The position numbers and the translations under genes are program-made. Under the pieces are notes generated by a model. It searched no databases, was not told the DNA's origin, and worked only from the letters and a program-made list of their open reading frames with translations. 64,000 nt of DNA from Aspidiotus rigidus (lineage: Eukaryota; Arthropoda; Insecta; Hemiptera; Diaspididae): assembly GCA_035079385.1 (NCBI GenBank), contig JAVHKY010000044.1, positions 1,922,001 to 1,986,000 on the forward strand, given 5' to 3'. Positions 35,354 to 47,415 of this stretch are shown piece after piece. The first letter of the stretch is position 1. Every line of letters starts with the position of its first letter.

Positions 35354-35839
35354 TAGGGTATGTCAAAATGATGTTGACAGTGGAATGGGATTTTCAGTTG
35401 AATTTGTTCGATCAGAGAAACTTGGAACGTTAGATGTATACTTCAAACGTATGGGGTTTGTATTTCAATTTTATCTACAATTTGAGCCTAGACCAAACTT
35501 TCTACAACTTTTCTGGCACCAAGTTCTGGACCAAAATGTGCCAAGAATTAACCAATTTATCAAGGTTTTTGAAGTAACAGTTCAACAATTATCTCATTTT
35601 GAAACTTTGTAGGGTCACTTTTTTCCAAAATCAATCATGAAAGTTCAAACAATTTTTCACTTTGGAGAACCTTGACAATTTGGCACATTTTAACCCATAA
35701 CTCGGCTTAGAAAAGTTGTAAAAAGTTCGATCTAGATAGAGGAAATTTAGGCACAAATTTTAGACATTTGAAGTATGTATCTAACGTTTTGCAGTCAAAA
35801 ATCCTATTATTTAATTGTTGACATCATTCAGAGCACCCT
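35354..35839. mobile_element. foldback element, copy 2 of the ~490-bp family
   Basis: It begins AGGGTATGTCAAAATGATGT and ends with the mirror form ACATCATTCAGAGCACCCT. Internal arms repeat the TTTTATCTACAATTTGAG wording seen at 8,374-8,861, and the lengths agree (486 and 488). The 87-codon frame inside it is a by-product. Confidence 0.7.
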
Positions 35840-35850
35840 ATGTATATATG

Positions 35851-35931
35851 TAACCTGCGAGACTTAATCAGAGAGAAATGGTGTTCCTGCGTCAATGGGC
35901 AATGAGCATCCATTTCTCATCGCAGGTCACA
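35851..35931. mobile_element. deleted copy of the 138-bp MITE (copy 2)
   Basis: It starts TAACCTGCGAGAC and ends TCTCATCGCAGGTCACA next to TATA. Most of the left arm is missing compared with the copies at 26,905 and 63,583. It sits about a dozen bases beyond the foldback element ending at 35,839. Confidence 0.75.
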
Positions 35932-36754
35932 TATAATCTATTTTGTAGTTGTACAAGAAAAGAAAATTAGTTATTTACGCCACAAGGGTTAAAGATGCGC
36001 ATTTTCTCGATGAGTTTGATGTTTAGTGTTCTATAAATCATACAAATCAAGAAATGGCCGTTTCTAACTGTGTTGCGTACGAGATTTTTCTTTATTTACA
36101 ATCGAAAAGTAGAAGACAAGGGTATTTTTGGAGATCACAAGATAGATGATAGCTCGTCAATATTCCCTAGGTAGGTACTCTCTACGTGCAAAATGAAAAC
36201 CACGATTGATATGACTCTAGTTTTACCCTTATTAAGAGGGCGCCATGAGGCACTTTATGAATGTAGAGACTAATATGTATATAGAAAGGTAGTGAGGTAT
36301 TGATAGAGTATTAGTTTTTGCTGGTTCGTTAGGGTTTCTGTTCTATTTATGTGTGTGTGTTTGAATTGTAAATGTGTTGAGAAAGAATGCGATAGACAAC
36401 ATTTTGAAGTTGGCAATTTTATTGAGGGCGTATGAATTATGTATCATTATACAATCCTCGTCAATTTGTCTGAAATGCGAGAGAAAATGTTTGATTTCAA
36501 AATCATAATACCCTATTTTGTTTCTCCAATTGATCTTGTTTCACGCTGGATATCAGTAAAAAAAATTATGTTTTGTGGTAACAACCAATACAAAGTGAGC
36601 TATGACCAAGCTATTTTATAATAGAAAATGTGATTCTAAGCGTGCCAACAAGTTTTAGTACCGTCTGAAGAAGGTTTCAAGTGCCCTAAAAAAAACAAAA
36701 TCTAATTTTTTCATTACTTCTCTGTAAGACTTTTTTTTTTTTTGCACTTTTTAG

Positions 36755-36981
36755 GTTCAAAGCCAAACTATGCAGAAATGATTTTAGAAACTGTTGATGG
36801 TAGATACAAGTGTGGACAGTGTCATAAAGCAACTTACAAACATAAACCAAATGTATATACACATCTGAGAGAAGAATGTGGTCTAAGACCCGGTTACAAA
36901 TGTCCTTTCTGTGATTATAAAGGGAAACGGAAAGGGACACTAAAGACTCATATACTGAACATGCATAAAAAGATTGTGTAG
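36755..36981 (+). CDS. lola: lola-type alternative 3' terminal exon 22
   Basis: The acceptor, a long T run then TTTTTAG, ends at 36754, G|GT; 74 codons and TAG follow. The linker is SKPNYAEMILETVDG. Finger 1 is CGQCHKATYKHKPNVYTHLR with C at x4; finger 2 is CPFC ... THILNMH (x4), ending KKIV. AATAAA lies at 37218-37223. Its fingers go with the exons at 23,228 and 24,036, not with its distal neighbours, so this subfamily is dispersed. Confidence 0.88.
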
Positions 36982-37490
36982 TATTTTTTTCCCCTTCCTT
37001 TCTTTTTTCTCTTGATTATCTACTAAAGTTATTTAAAGGACAAATGAATTATCTATATTGATGATCAAATCATTGCTCAATTCGGTATTATTGGATTATT
37101 TCACGCTAGCTTATCCTTTGTTTATACTTTTGCAATCATCAGTCTCCCTTGATTTCATTTAGTGCAGTGTATTATTTAAGACGGAAATTCTGAAGAAATC
37201 TTGTTATTCTGTGAAGTAATAAAAATTAAAATTTTGCTTTAATGGAATGGATTTTTTTTTTTTTCAAACATTTGTACTGAGTTACAGTGAATGCTATCAA
37301 GAACCTAGGAGACTGAGAGGAGTATTTTCTCTCGAAAATTTTTAGTACCAGCTCTTCTTTTATGTGGGATATCGATGAGATGACTATCATTATTCCAGGA
37401 TCATAACTTATCGATAACAAAATTATGAAGAAACAATTAGGCTATTCTGACATGTATTCATTTCGCTTCCTTTCTATGTAATACTTTTAG
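36982..37490. other. 3' UTR and intron
   Basis: The poly(A) signal of the preceding exon lies here. No other content was seen before the acceptor ending at 37,490. Confidence 0.45.
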
Positions 37491-37873
37491 GTATGAGATT
37501 GAGAATACCCTATACAGAATTGATGTCAGAAACTATTGATGGGAGATATAAATGTGAAAAATGCTGCAAGGCAATCTACAAAAATAAGCCTAGTTTATAC
37601 AGACATTTGAGACTGGAGTGTGGCTTACTTCCGAGTTATGTATGTCAATATTGTGACTATCGAGCTAAAAGGAAAGATGTTTTGAAGACACCTATCGTTA
37701 TAGTTCATAAAAAAATAGTGAACCTCCAATTTTTCATTTTTATATCTTATTTCATTCATCAAGTATACGTATGTTTTACCATTAAAAGTTCATTGTCAAA
37801 ATTAATTCATATCCTACAATACTGTCAATTGTTTTTTCATCTAACTCAGGGCAACTCCAACGATACCAGATAG
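37491..37873 (+). CDS. lola: lola-type terminal exon 23, second finger broken and stop lost
   Basis: The acceptor ATACTTTTAG ends at 37490, G|GT. The lead-in is MRLRIPYTELMSETIDG. Finger 1 is intact (CEKCCKAIYKNKPSLYRHLR, C at x4). Finger 2 is CQYC ... LKTPIVIVH: the first zinc-binding His is replaced by Pro (CCT for CAT). The usual end KKIVNL is followed by CAA instead of a stop, so the frame runs on for about 48 residues of hydrophobic, intron-like sequence. Together these suggest an exon losing function, though splicing may continue. It is closest to the exon at 34,761. Confidence 0.8.
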
Positions 37874-40800
37874 TATACTACGCCCAAAGGGTAAAAGTAA
37901 ACGTTTTTGACGCGGTCAAGGATTTGCTAGCGAGTCACGAGAAGGTATGAGGCAATTTACATTCACGTTGTCCCAAAATTTACTCATAAAACTCAATCTT
38001 TCACGACTTACTAGGCCTACGCCCCCTCCGCTCTTCAAAGAAACTAGATTCACATTAATATTCCTGAACTCGTCAACTCCAGCTTTTACTCACAAAACTT
38101 GAAGTGTCGAAGAAATGAATGCGCTTTTCCTTCGTGGGGCCGGTCTCTTTTTTATTAAATGTGACTACGTTTTTTCTTTCTATTGAATCTGAGATCATGA
38201 GGTCTATCTAATCGCTGCCTCCCCACTTTGCCCACCGCAAATGTGCAGATGAAGAATAATTTATTTGAACGCATTCACATAAACTTGTGAAAATATTTAG
38301 TCAACTTGAATTTGATGTATTCTTTGTTGACTGCATGCGATCTTGTAGTACTTTCTAGTGAGTTCCAAGATTGAGAAATTTTCATAGAATTTTTAATTTT
38401 CAGTATCCCGTTTGATTATTTAATTTTTTAAAATGAAATTATTCAAGATTTTACTGTTTGGTTGTACCTTTTTGTTATTTGAAAAATCCTCTCTTTGTAA
38501 AGAGCATTTTGAAGTTAAGATTTTCAAAAAAATCACTATGAGTAAGTAAAGACTACAATTACGTGTGAGATGAAATTTCTTCAAGTACTATGTTGCTTAT
38601 ATGGCTGAAAAGTTTCGAGTCTCATTTCATTTGGATCCATATTTCGCTAAATGCGGTCCAAATTTCTCCAAGTTCTTCTCTTACATATATAGCTCCGTAG
38701 TTCTCCTTCTAAGCCCTTTCCCTTCCTACTATACATAGCTCAAATGTCAATATTTTTCACATCTCTCTTTCCATATATATAGCCAATTAAAATTGTTTTC
38801 AAGTTCCGTAAAGTAGGAGTATACTCATATTTTGTCGTATAAGTTTGTTTGTATGTTTGAAGTTGGTGTGTGTATACTGGAGATTCGGAAATCAGAATAG
38901 AATGATTTTCCTGTGACATAACATACGCGTAGCAGATCAAAGCTTCCGTAGCATCAGCTAACCTCATAAAGAAAGCATAAAGATCTGTGAGAAATTTGAA
39001 TTCTTTCAAAAAGGACAGAATTTTTTAGGATAAAAAGTTGATTTCCGTGAATCCGAGAATCTCAGTTTCATGTTACATCAGTACATCACATCTCATTATT
39101 CCAGCATTTTTGAAATTATTTGAATTTCTCAAAGGTGTCTCTGCTTTTTCTCATAAGGTTGACTTGTGCTCTGGAAGCTTCAGTCTGCTACTTGACGTTA
39201 TGGAAAATCGATCTATCTACGAGTTGTAAAAACACTCCTTTTGTCTCGAAAATAGGTATGTCTTCTCAGATCAGTCCTGATTATCCACATATCTTTTCTG
39301 TTCTTTTTTTATTTTTCTGTATGGTACATTGTGTGTAATGTTGAAAAACTTTCTCAGTTCTACTAATTCTGTTCTCTAGTACGAGAGGCGAGGAGCGAAT
39401 TATATTTTTAATTATTCTAAAATCCTGGGAATTTTGGTACAAATTTTCTGTCTTGGACAATTGCCGGCTCACATGTGAAGTTCCTTCGTAGTGTTCAATA
39501 CCGAAGTCGTAATTCACGTTTCCTAGTTGAGACGATTTGAGAAGAATTGGAAGAGGTGTTCTATCTTTTACAATTGAGAATGCCTCTTCGTTGTAAAACC
39601 CTTTTGTTTCCGAGACTCTTTAAGAACGTTATAGCATGTAATCTGGAGAATAAAATATAGTTCGAAATTTTCTTGATTCGTCCACCACTGTGGGATAATT
39701 AATTACCTATATGACGAACGAAGAGTGAATTCATTAAAACGAGCTCCAACTATTAGTTCTGTTCAAAACGTCATCAAGATTGTCTGAGAATGCCCGGGAG
39801 ACTCTGAACAATTACATCAAAGAGCGAGGACCATAACATGAACGACCTCACCACTTTCTAATTCTTGAGAAAAAGTCGAAGCCGGTGTATTGTCCTTGCG
39901 ACTTTAATACTATTTTAGTGAAATAACGACATCTGTGTCCATGTATTCTCCCGTAAAACAGCTCTCTTGTTACAAAAATGACAAGAGCTGACATTTCTCC
40001 TCCATAGACACGTATTGTTGCATTAATTTATACCCAGGTGGTTGATCAAAATTGGAGATCTATGATATTGCAACTTTTGATACGTTGGTCATAATGACGT
40101 CATAGGAACGTCCCCCTCTACCAGTATTTTTAAGCTTAGTATAAACCTAATATTCTGTAAGTTGGGCTATAACTAATTGACGGGCTCAATCACTTCATTC
40201 TCAGCCTTGTACAGGTATCATATATTGTATATTAGGCTGATGAGCTCTTTCACTCCATACGTTGGCGTAAACAACCTAGTATGGTCCTACTATGGGTCTA
40301 ATACAGGCTTATGGCGTCGTACTACACTCCGCTTTCTCTCTGTGGCGCTAGTATACTATAAATTAGGAGTATGTTAGGCTAAGTAGCTGAGCCTAGTCTG
40401 GCATAGTATATTAAACGCTAACTTATAAAGCTGCAAAGGACGGAATTTTTCCGAAACCCGAGAGTGAAGCCCAGTACGACTGCATGTTATCTGTATGATA
40501 GAGGAAGCCTAATGTTACATTCTCCTTCTCGACAGTACGAATAACTGAATTAACAGTGTACGTGTATTATCGGAGTGCTAAGTGGGTACTAAATGAATTT
40601 GTATACGGCTGTGGTGAGTAATCACTGAGTTCTTCCCTTAAGATTTAATTAATGGTCTAATAAGAGTCTATTAGGTCGCTATGAATTTAATGTAAAGTAA
40701 AAATATTAGTTACTTTAGTTTTTAGAATCAGTGCACAGTTGAGTAATGGTCTAAACTAGTTGAGCGTTTAGTACGCAGTGGTTATTTTGGGATTTTCTAC

Positions 40801-42230
40801 AGGGGTCAAGAAGAGGTTGACCGGATGAAGCGCAGAAGCGCACCTGTGGATCAAGTTTGTGTGGAGGACGAGTCTTGTCTGCGAAATTTAGTCTTCAACG
40901 TGGTTGGAGATAGCCCAAGTTGTGGACCGTGTTGACGGTCTTGGTTTCTAGCTTATCCTCTGGTGAGAGGCTGGAGAAGACTTCTGAGAAAGTATCTTTT
41001 TATGGGTGCTGTACTGGTGAGTGTTGTGGCACAAATCAGACGGTAGGTTCTCAGCTGACAGGTGGGATATCGGTTGGGCTGGGGCCGGGAGCTGAAAACG
41101 CAGATCCGACGCTGAGGCTGCGCAACCTTGGTTAGGGTGAGAGCGTTCAGGTTCCTCCTTACTGAGACACTGCAGTTGATGGGATACCGCTGTATCCCGT
41201 TGTGGGGACTCGTTACTCATTTGGTGAATAGCTCGGTAGTTTCTTTACAGTGAGCTGTTCCGCTGAAGGGACTAATGGCTGCATTTTGGCAGTGAGGATA
41301 CCCGTGCATTCGCGAATAAGGGCAAAGGAGGCGCCGTCTGGGTTTACCATGACGGCAACTTGAGGAAGCTTGCAAAAAAAGTGATGAAATAAAAAAAGTT
41401 ATTTAAAAAATCTAAAATCACATTCATCTGAAAGAAAATTGAAAGGTTAACAAATTTTGTTCTCTGCATTTTTCATGAAAACCAATTTGAAACGGTGGAA
41501 TTACGATTTTATTAGTATGTCGTCTTATGGTGGAAAACACCATGATCACTTTTCGCGAATTAGAATATTTGATTATAATGTAGATTGAGGAGGGAAGGGA
41601 GTCAACCGCGCCTCTTACAGTTCTAGATGATTGGTTGAAGATGTCGTGAAGTTGATTCCACCCACCAAAAGCAGGCTGTTCGGGCATTTTGACAAGTAAT
41701 TATTTTTGGAGTTAGGTCCGGTAAGACCCTATAACTTGATGGAGTCTTACACAGAAAGTGCTCGCGATAGGCACCAGCGCCGTCGTCTGTTATCCATCCG
41801 TTCTCCGTCAGTTTATAAACGAAATGCTTCTTTCTGGTTTGTTTGTGTTTGATTCTTAAATTTCTAGTTTTGCTATTTTTAGTAAGCAAGTTGCAACGTG
41901 TGGAACTTTGAAGAGCAATAAACGTTTTTTTGATGGTTGTCTTTGAAAAGTAGATTGGTCAGCCTGAAAATATCCGCCTCTTACGTAAGGAAAGTGTTGA
42001 ATGTACCCAGTAGAAATCATAAGAGCAACCGATTTTTTAGAATACCTTTAGTTTTTCCGCCGATCGTGAATGAGATTCAATAATTGACCCCCCTTACTTC
42101 AATTCGATTATCGCCTTTTTCAAGCGTTCTCTACTTTGAAATTCGTTTTTCTTAAAACGCCTTATCAATTGTCCCTCAAGTTCTACTCATACGGAGTTAA
42201 GAAAGTAGCCGAATACAAATAACGACAATA
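37874..42230. other. gap in the finger array, no firm gene
   Basis: More than 4 kb without a finger exon or relic. At 38,715-38,760 is one unit of the repeat seen at 19,640-20,260. From ~40,800 to 41,350 base composition rises in G+C, and open frames exist on both strands (40,920-41,135 plus; 41,220-40,948 minus, rich in Ser/Pro/Gln) without recognised domains; they may be a transposon fragment. The 5' UTR or promoter of the gene starting at 42,231 should lie at the right end, but no clear signal was identified. Confidence 0.4.
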
Positions 42231-42666
42231 ATGAGTAATAATTTTGCTAATCACCTTGAAATTGTACTCCTTTCAGTTCCCAATCATAAAAAGGTATCAC
42301 ACCATAAGACGCATTCTGATGCTGACACCGATAAATTTACCGAGAAAAGGCGTCTTCATCTTTGTCAAATAGGGTTTGATCATGTATTGAAACACGAAAA
42401 AGAAGAAAGATTTTCATTTATAGAGAATAAGAAAACCGACAAATTGGAATTTTACGTTTTAGTAAATGTATCCCCGATCGGTGTCAACGATGTGGAGCTT
42501 TGCTCAGCATACCAATGTCCTACCACCCCTCCAATGTACGTTCACGTCAACTGTGATTCGGAAGGAAATCAAACTTTTTGGATTATTATCAAAGATAGTG
42601 GCCTATCTTTCAACCTCAATCATATCAACGAGTATCGTCTACTGTTGCTGGAGAAAATTCGTGAAG
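42231..42666 (+). CDS. triple-module gene, exon 1 (module 1)
   Basis: ATG at 42231 with A at -3; an in-frame TAA at 42198 limits extension. 145 codons plus one base, then the donor G|GTAAAT at 42667. The module has an E-K-R-R-L-H-L-C start, charged helix-like stretch, EFYVLVNVS strand-like stretch, and the signature A-Y-Q-C-P-T-T-P-P-M-Y-V-H-V. No known family recognised. No signal peptide or membrane segment is visible, so probably intracellular or nuclear (inference). An upstream exon cannot be excluded. Confidence 0.65.
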
Positions 42667-42891
42667 GTAAATGACACACCCTGGTGTTTTGTATCTTGAA
42701 ATAATATGCGATAAAAGTATTAAATTGATCGAGTATTCAAAACGCCTAAATCCATTTAAAGGAGCTGTGGATATGGATCTATGATTTGTAGTGATCTTGG
42801 ATCGATTTGAAAACTAGAGGATATGGTTGCCACAATAATAATTAAAAATGATAACAGTAAAAGGAAATTAACTTTCACTAACAAATTTCAG

Positions 42892-43398
42892 CTAATGCTG
42901 GAGAAATGGAGGAAACACCAAATGAAAAAATAGGGCCTTCTGCGTTTGATGATGAAGAAGTTTCAGAACAACAACGTCTCCAAATGTGCAGAAGAGTGAT
43001 GAATATGGCTCCAGAAATTGGTGCATATTTTGTGGACCATATGAAGTGCGGAAGAAATAAATACTACGCTCTAATTGAAGCGCCAGAGAAAGAACGTATG
43101 ACTGTTGTAACACAGGATACAAATGAAGAAACAAAAAACGAAGAAAATCGACTGGATTTTGAGAGTGAAAAAATGATAGAAAAAGATCGTGCTGCCAGAA
43201 TGTACGATCCGACACCTAATAATCTCATATTGGAAGCATTCACGTGCCCCACGGCGCCACTTATCCACGTGTGTGTATCACCCGAGGCTGAGGAAAAAAG
43301 TACTCTGTGGGCCATGGTGACGAAAAACGAAATAAAAAAATATCCTTCGTTCAACATAATGGTTTATGAATTTATTGTTGCGAATTCTATCCATCAAG
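42892..43398 (+). CDS. triple-module gene, exon 2 (module 2)
   Basis: The acceptor CAAATTTCAG ends at 42891; the junction codon G|CT is Ala. 169 codons' worth of sequence ends at the donor G|GTAAAT (43399). The module repeats the exon 1 plan: E-Q-Q-R-L-Q-M-C-R-R, then NKYYALIEAP, then A-F-T-C-P-T-A-P-L-I-H-V-C-V. An acidic/Lys-rich insert (TNEETKNEENRLDFESEK) separates the two halves. The same intron phase on both sides and one module per exon point to exon duplication. Confidence 0.65.
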
Positions 43399-43896
43399 GT
43401 AAATATCTTATTTATATCATCATATTCAAACAAGAACGGCAACATGAGACAATTTTACTATCTCACAATTTTTGTTCATACAATGTACCTCACTTACCCT
43501 GATAGAGGCTTAAAAATGTTTGAACATTCAGTGTAGATACCTCATGATAACCTGGGAGCTCTTGAAAAAAAAAAATATTCAATTTTAGGATGATGAATGA
43601 GCCGGTTTTCCATTTGCCTCTCCGTACTTGATTTTGTCTCTTGTTCTTTCTCTTTCGTCTACCTATATGTGTATTCTCACCTCTCTTTACTTTTTTCTTT
43701 CGTCCTACCGTAGGAATGACTTTTTCAACGTTCTATGTCTAACTCCCAATTTTGTATCAGGAGATTTGTAAACGTGAAAATCCTAAGTATTGCTACTGGC
43801 TGGGATACTTGTATATTATGTAATTGCGATCTGGGTACCAATTTGTGATTCACGAGTGAAATTTCAAAGGCGAAATTTTTCTTTGAGAGACGTTCA

Positions 43897-43968
43897 TGAG
43901 CAACGATAAACTATCTTTATTCTGCAGGCTATACAATAACAGAGGGTGGAATGATTATCACTAACACA
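43897..43968 (-). repeat. 3' LTR-like terminal repeat of the Copia relic
   Basis: 72 bases that match 47,297-47,368 with about 10 mismatches. On the minus strand it starts TGTGTTAGTGATAATC and contains GAATAAAG, a likely poly(A) signal. Immediately before it on the minus strand is AAGGGGA (43,969-43,975), a polypurine tract in the expected position. The true LTR could be longer if one copy is truncated. Confidence 0.65.
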
Positions 43969-46900
43969 TCCCCTTAATTAATTATTACTCCATAAAATCA
44001 TGCAGAACAATAACAAAATGAGTAAAGAAGCTACATTACAGTAAATACGGGTTGCGAATTAAGAATATACATTCAAACTTGAACACAAACGTTTGTACTT
44101 CACCAATAAACGACCAATTAACGAAGTTTGATTAAGGATTAGCTCTTTTTTTGTCTGAGAAATTGTGAAACCAACAAATTTATCTGATTGTCCAGTAATA
44201 GACATTTTGAATCAATTTTATAGACAATCTCCAATTACATTAATGATACTCTCACTTTTCGCTGCGATTAAAATAATCATCTACAAATAACACTAAAAAT
44301 GTATTTGAACCATCTTTTTCTTTACAAACATATAAACGGAAGTCTGATTCTGAATGAGTGAAACCAAGTTTATTCATTAAATTCATTGAAAACAAAATTC
44401 CAATCAGAAATTGACTTTTTGAGTTTTACTATACCATCTACTAACTCAGGTGGCTTTTTCATAATAACAGGAGACGTGACGTTACCATGAAGAGATGTGG
44501 TTTTCATGTCGTAGGGATGCACTTTTAGGTTTAGGTTAATAACTAGGTTCTGAAAAGGAAATACAAATTGTTGTAATTATGAGCCTTGACTCCTTCCGTC
44601 CATGTAGTCCGAAGCCACCAGTGTAGCTTTCAGCTTTTCATTTGCCATTCATTCGTTTTTTACAGTGTACACCTACTTGCAGCCAACAATCTGCTTTCCA
44701 CGTACTTTGAGGTCAACTTCTCTTTCATAGCCTCTTGCCATTCGTCTCGCCTAAGCAAGTTCAATGTTTCTTCATACAAGCTTGGAATCAAATCAACACT
44801 CAAAATCTCGCTCAAAACATCGTTTAAATTCAAATGGACCAACACATTCAGCGCCTTCACCTTGTAATCTCTCAAATGCACTAGCCTTCTTCTTTGCCTC
44901 TCAGAACTTCTCACTTTTCCTTCACTTTCAACATCCTCCAAACTTACTTTCACTACCGGTTCATCCTTTTTCTCAAAATCTTCATCCACATTGTCCAACT
45001 CAACTCTCTGTTTTCCCTGTCTCTCGGACTTGAGAGGTTGTGCACTCATCAAACTCAATATTTCTCTAATCTTCTCTTTCACATTGTAAAGTAAGTAGCT
45101 GCCTTCTAACACACCTACAAAATATTTCTTAGTGCTGACAGGATTCACCTTATTGTCAGGCTCTTTCTAATGTGCAAAGGCTATACAACCAAATAACATC
45201 ATCCGTTTCAACATATTCACGCCATATGCTAGTTTTGCAGGAGTCATTCCATGCGCCAAAGACACAGCCCTGCTCAAAACATATGATCCATACCAAACTG
45301 CATAACTCCAGGTACGGGACGGCAAACCAGAGTCAAACATCATTGCTCTCGCTTTGATTTACACGTTCTGCGACTCAGTTCAACTGTTTTTCCTTCCTCA
45401 GAATGTACTTAATATTTATTCCAGCTTTCCTCCTGCAGTAATTAACAAACTCAAAACTCCTATATTCACCTCCTTGGTCAACCCTTATTGTACAAATCTC
45501 ATACTTCTCATCAAACAACGTTGTAACAAATTTTTTGTATTCTAAAAACTTTATTCAAATTTTCTTGCAATAGGATAAACCGCTTCAAAAGAACTATAGT
45601 CATTGACAAACGCGACGAAGTATTTGTATTTATGATGCAATTCCATCGCTATTGCACACACATTGGTGTGAACTAACGCTAGGGGACAGCAACTACAAGG
45701 AGTTGGCGACGCCTTATAGGAATAGCTAAAACGCATACTTCACATTTATTATGTATTTCTAAATTTATTTTACTTAAATCTACGTTATCCATTTTATCCG
45801 TTATAATACCAATTGTTCCATTCTTGATCATTTCTTTTAAAGTGCAATAATTAAGATGACCAAATTTGCGATGTAAAAATTGTAACATTTTATCACTCGA
45901 TTTGTGGGGGTAATGCCCACTAAGCAATGCAGTGGTGCCTAAAGATAGACTAAATTTTACAATATACAATCTATTCATTTGATTCCCTTTCACATATAGG
46001 CTATCATTCTTTGTTATAAATTCTTGGCTTTTTCTTATAGGTTAGTGCATACTTTTTCATTTCCAATTCACTCACCAATAACAAATTGTGACACAGATAA
46101 GGAACGTACAATATGCCCACGATTTTTTCTTGCGCTTACAACCAATAAGACTCCTTCACTGACTGCTTTCAGTCCATTGTTGTCCTTATTGGCATTGCTT
46201 GTAATGACTTTGTTCTCAAGTCTCCTAAGACTGGTAAATGTCGATTTGTCTTTGACCATGTGGTGGGTAGCACCGCCATCCACAACAAATGTAATTTTAC
46301 CAGGCAAGGAGTTTTCTGAACCCGTATTCAACAATGAGAAGGTTAGATTCATCTCCAAATCATCTCAGCCGACCAACATAACTTTGCAATTTTCATTATT
46401 CCCATTTGAGCTAGCATTATCTCTGTAATTGTACTGATTTTGACGACCACCTCGACAACGAAAATTAAAATTATTTTCACAATTAGTACAATACTAGTAC
46501 ATAATTACAATTTCCTCTCGCGTAGTTGGAATTACCAGGATAATTACAATTTGGAAAACAATTCCTGCAAGACCATGACGTAGACAAACCACCTTCAGAG
46601 CTCACTGGAAACATCAAATTCTCACTGCAATTTCCACAACCTTGGCGAGGGTAGCAAAAATTTACTCATCCATATCTTCCGCAATCAGTTTGAAATGCAG
46701 TCACTGTTTCATTTTTGGATTCGCGTTTTTCCAATGTATTCCGACCTAATGATTTTCTCACATAAAAATCCACCATCTTCTTTTTGACAATTTTGTAGTC
46801 ATCACTACTTGCACTTGTTTCTATCGCTGTTCTTAAACCTTTGTGGTATTCTGGGAGGGCTAACAGTAGTCTCAATGCAGCATCAATATCTTTGAAATTT

Positions 46901-47296
46901 TCATCAACCTCATAGAGCTGATTGATAATTGAATCAAATTCTTCCGCAGCGACGTATGGCTATCTGCTATACTTAAGGCTAACACTACTTGAGCCTTTCA
47001 GAGACATCCAAACTATTTATGATGGTATCGTGACACTTTTTGTATTTCAAACTTTTTCAATGGTAAATTTGAACGACTGAAAATTCTTCTCGTCGAATGG
47101 TTTTATTTGCAACTTCTTTACAACAAATAACACTATTTAAATGACTGTGAAAAAGGTCCAAGTTATTTTTAAACTACATTACAATCATATTGCAGTCTGC
47201 CTCATGTACAATATAACAACAAAAGGGCATATATGAACCACGCACTGCTACTATGTTAGCAAAAGCGGTTGGACAAAGAACAATGTAACACATTTT

Positions 47297-47368
47297 TGAG
47301 CCACAATAAATTAACTTTATTCTGTGGGCTATACAATAACAGAGGAAGGGATGATTATCACTAACTCA
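47297..47368 (-). repeat. 5' LTR-like terminal repeat of the Copia relic
   Basis: Partner of 43,897-43,968. On the minus strand it starts TGAGTTAGTGATAATC and ends CA. Ten or so differences between the two copies indicate an old insertion. No clear target duplication was found outside the two repeats. Confidence 0.65.
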
Positions 47369-47415
47369 CTGACACGTATACATTTGATAAAAAAATAGTT
47401 TTGACTTTGTTCCAG

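Larger units (their letters stand above)
34994..36754. other. 3' UTR and intron with two foldback elements
   Basis: Elements at 35,354-35,839 and 35,851-35,931 are listed separately and nearly abut. The rest is AT-rich and without a gene. Confidence 0.4.
43897..47368 (-). mobile_element. decayed Ty1/Copia LTR retrotransposon
   Basis: Read on the minus strand, from right to left: a gag start resembling the Copia KPFDGxNF motif (near 47,095, LQIKPFDEKNF), a gag middle (46,875-46,666), a Cys-containing knuckle-like stretch (~46,480), an aspartic protease motif VDGGATHHM (46,358-46,068), and a GAG-pre-integrase stretch FLHRKFGHLNY (45,993-45,679). These are followed by an integrase-like FVAFVNDYSSFEAVYP (45,736-45,551), the RT entry DEWQEAM (~44,720) and an RT end with FVDDY (44,400-44,250). 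Frames are broken by stops and shifts and much of RT and all of RNase H seem deleted, so it cannot encode a working polyprotein. Confidence 0.85.
43399..47415. other. intron 2 of the triple-module gene, occupied by a Copia relic
   Basis: The intron is about 4.0 kb; 3.47 kb of it is the minus-strand retrotransposon at 43,897-47,368. Removing the element would leave roughly 0.5 kb, close to the size of intron 1 (225 bases). Confidence 0.6.

Noticed and set aside
40920..41220. Overlapping frames on both strands in a GC-richer patch
   Set aside because: Composition is suggestive but neither frame has family motifs; base composition alone can keep both open. Left as possible transposon debris.
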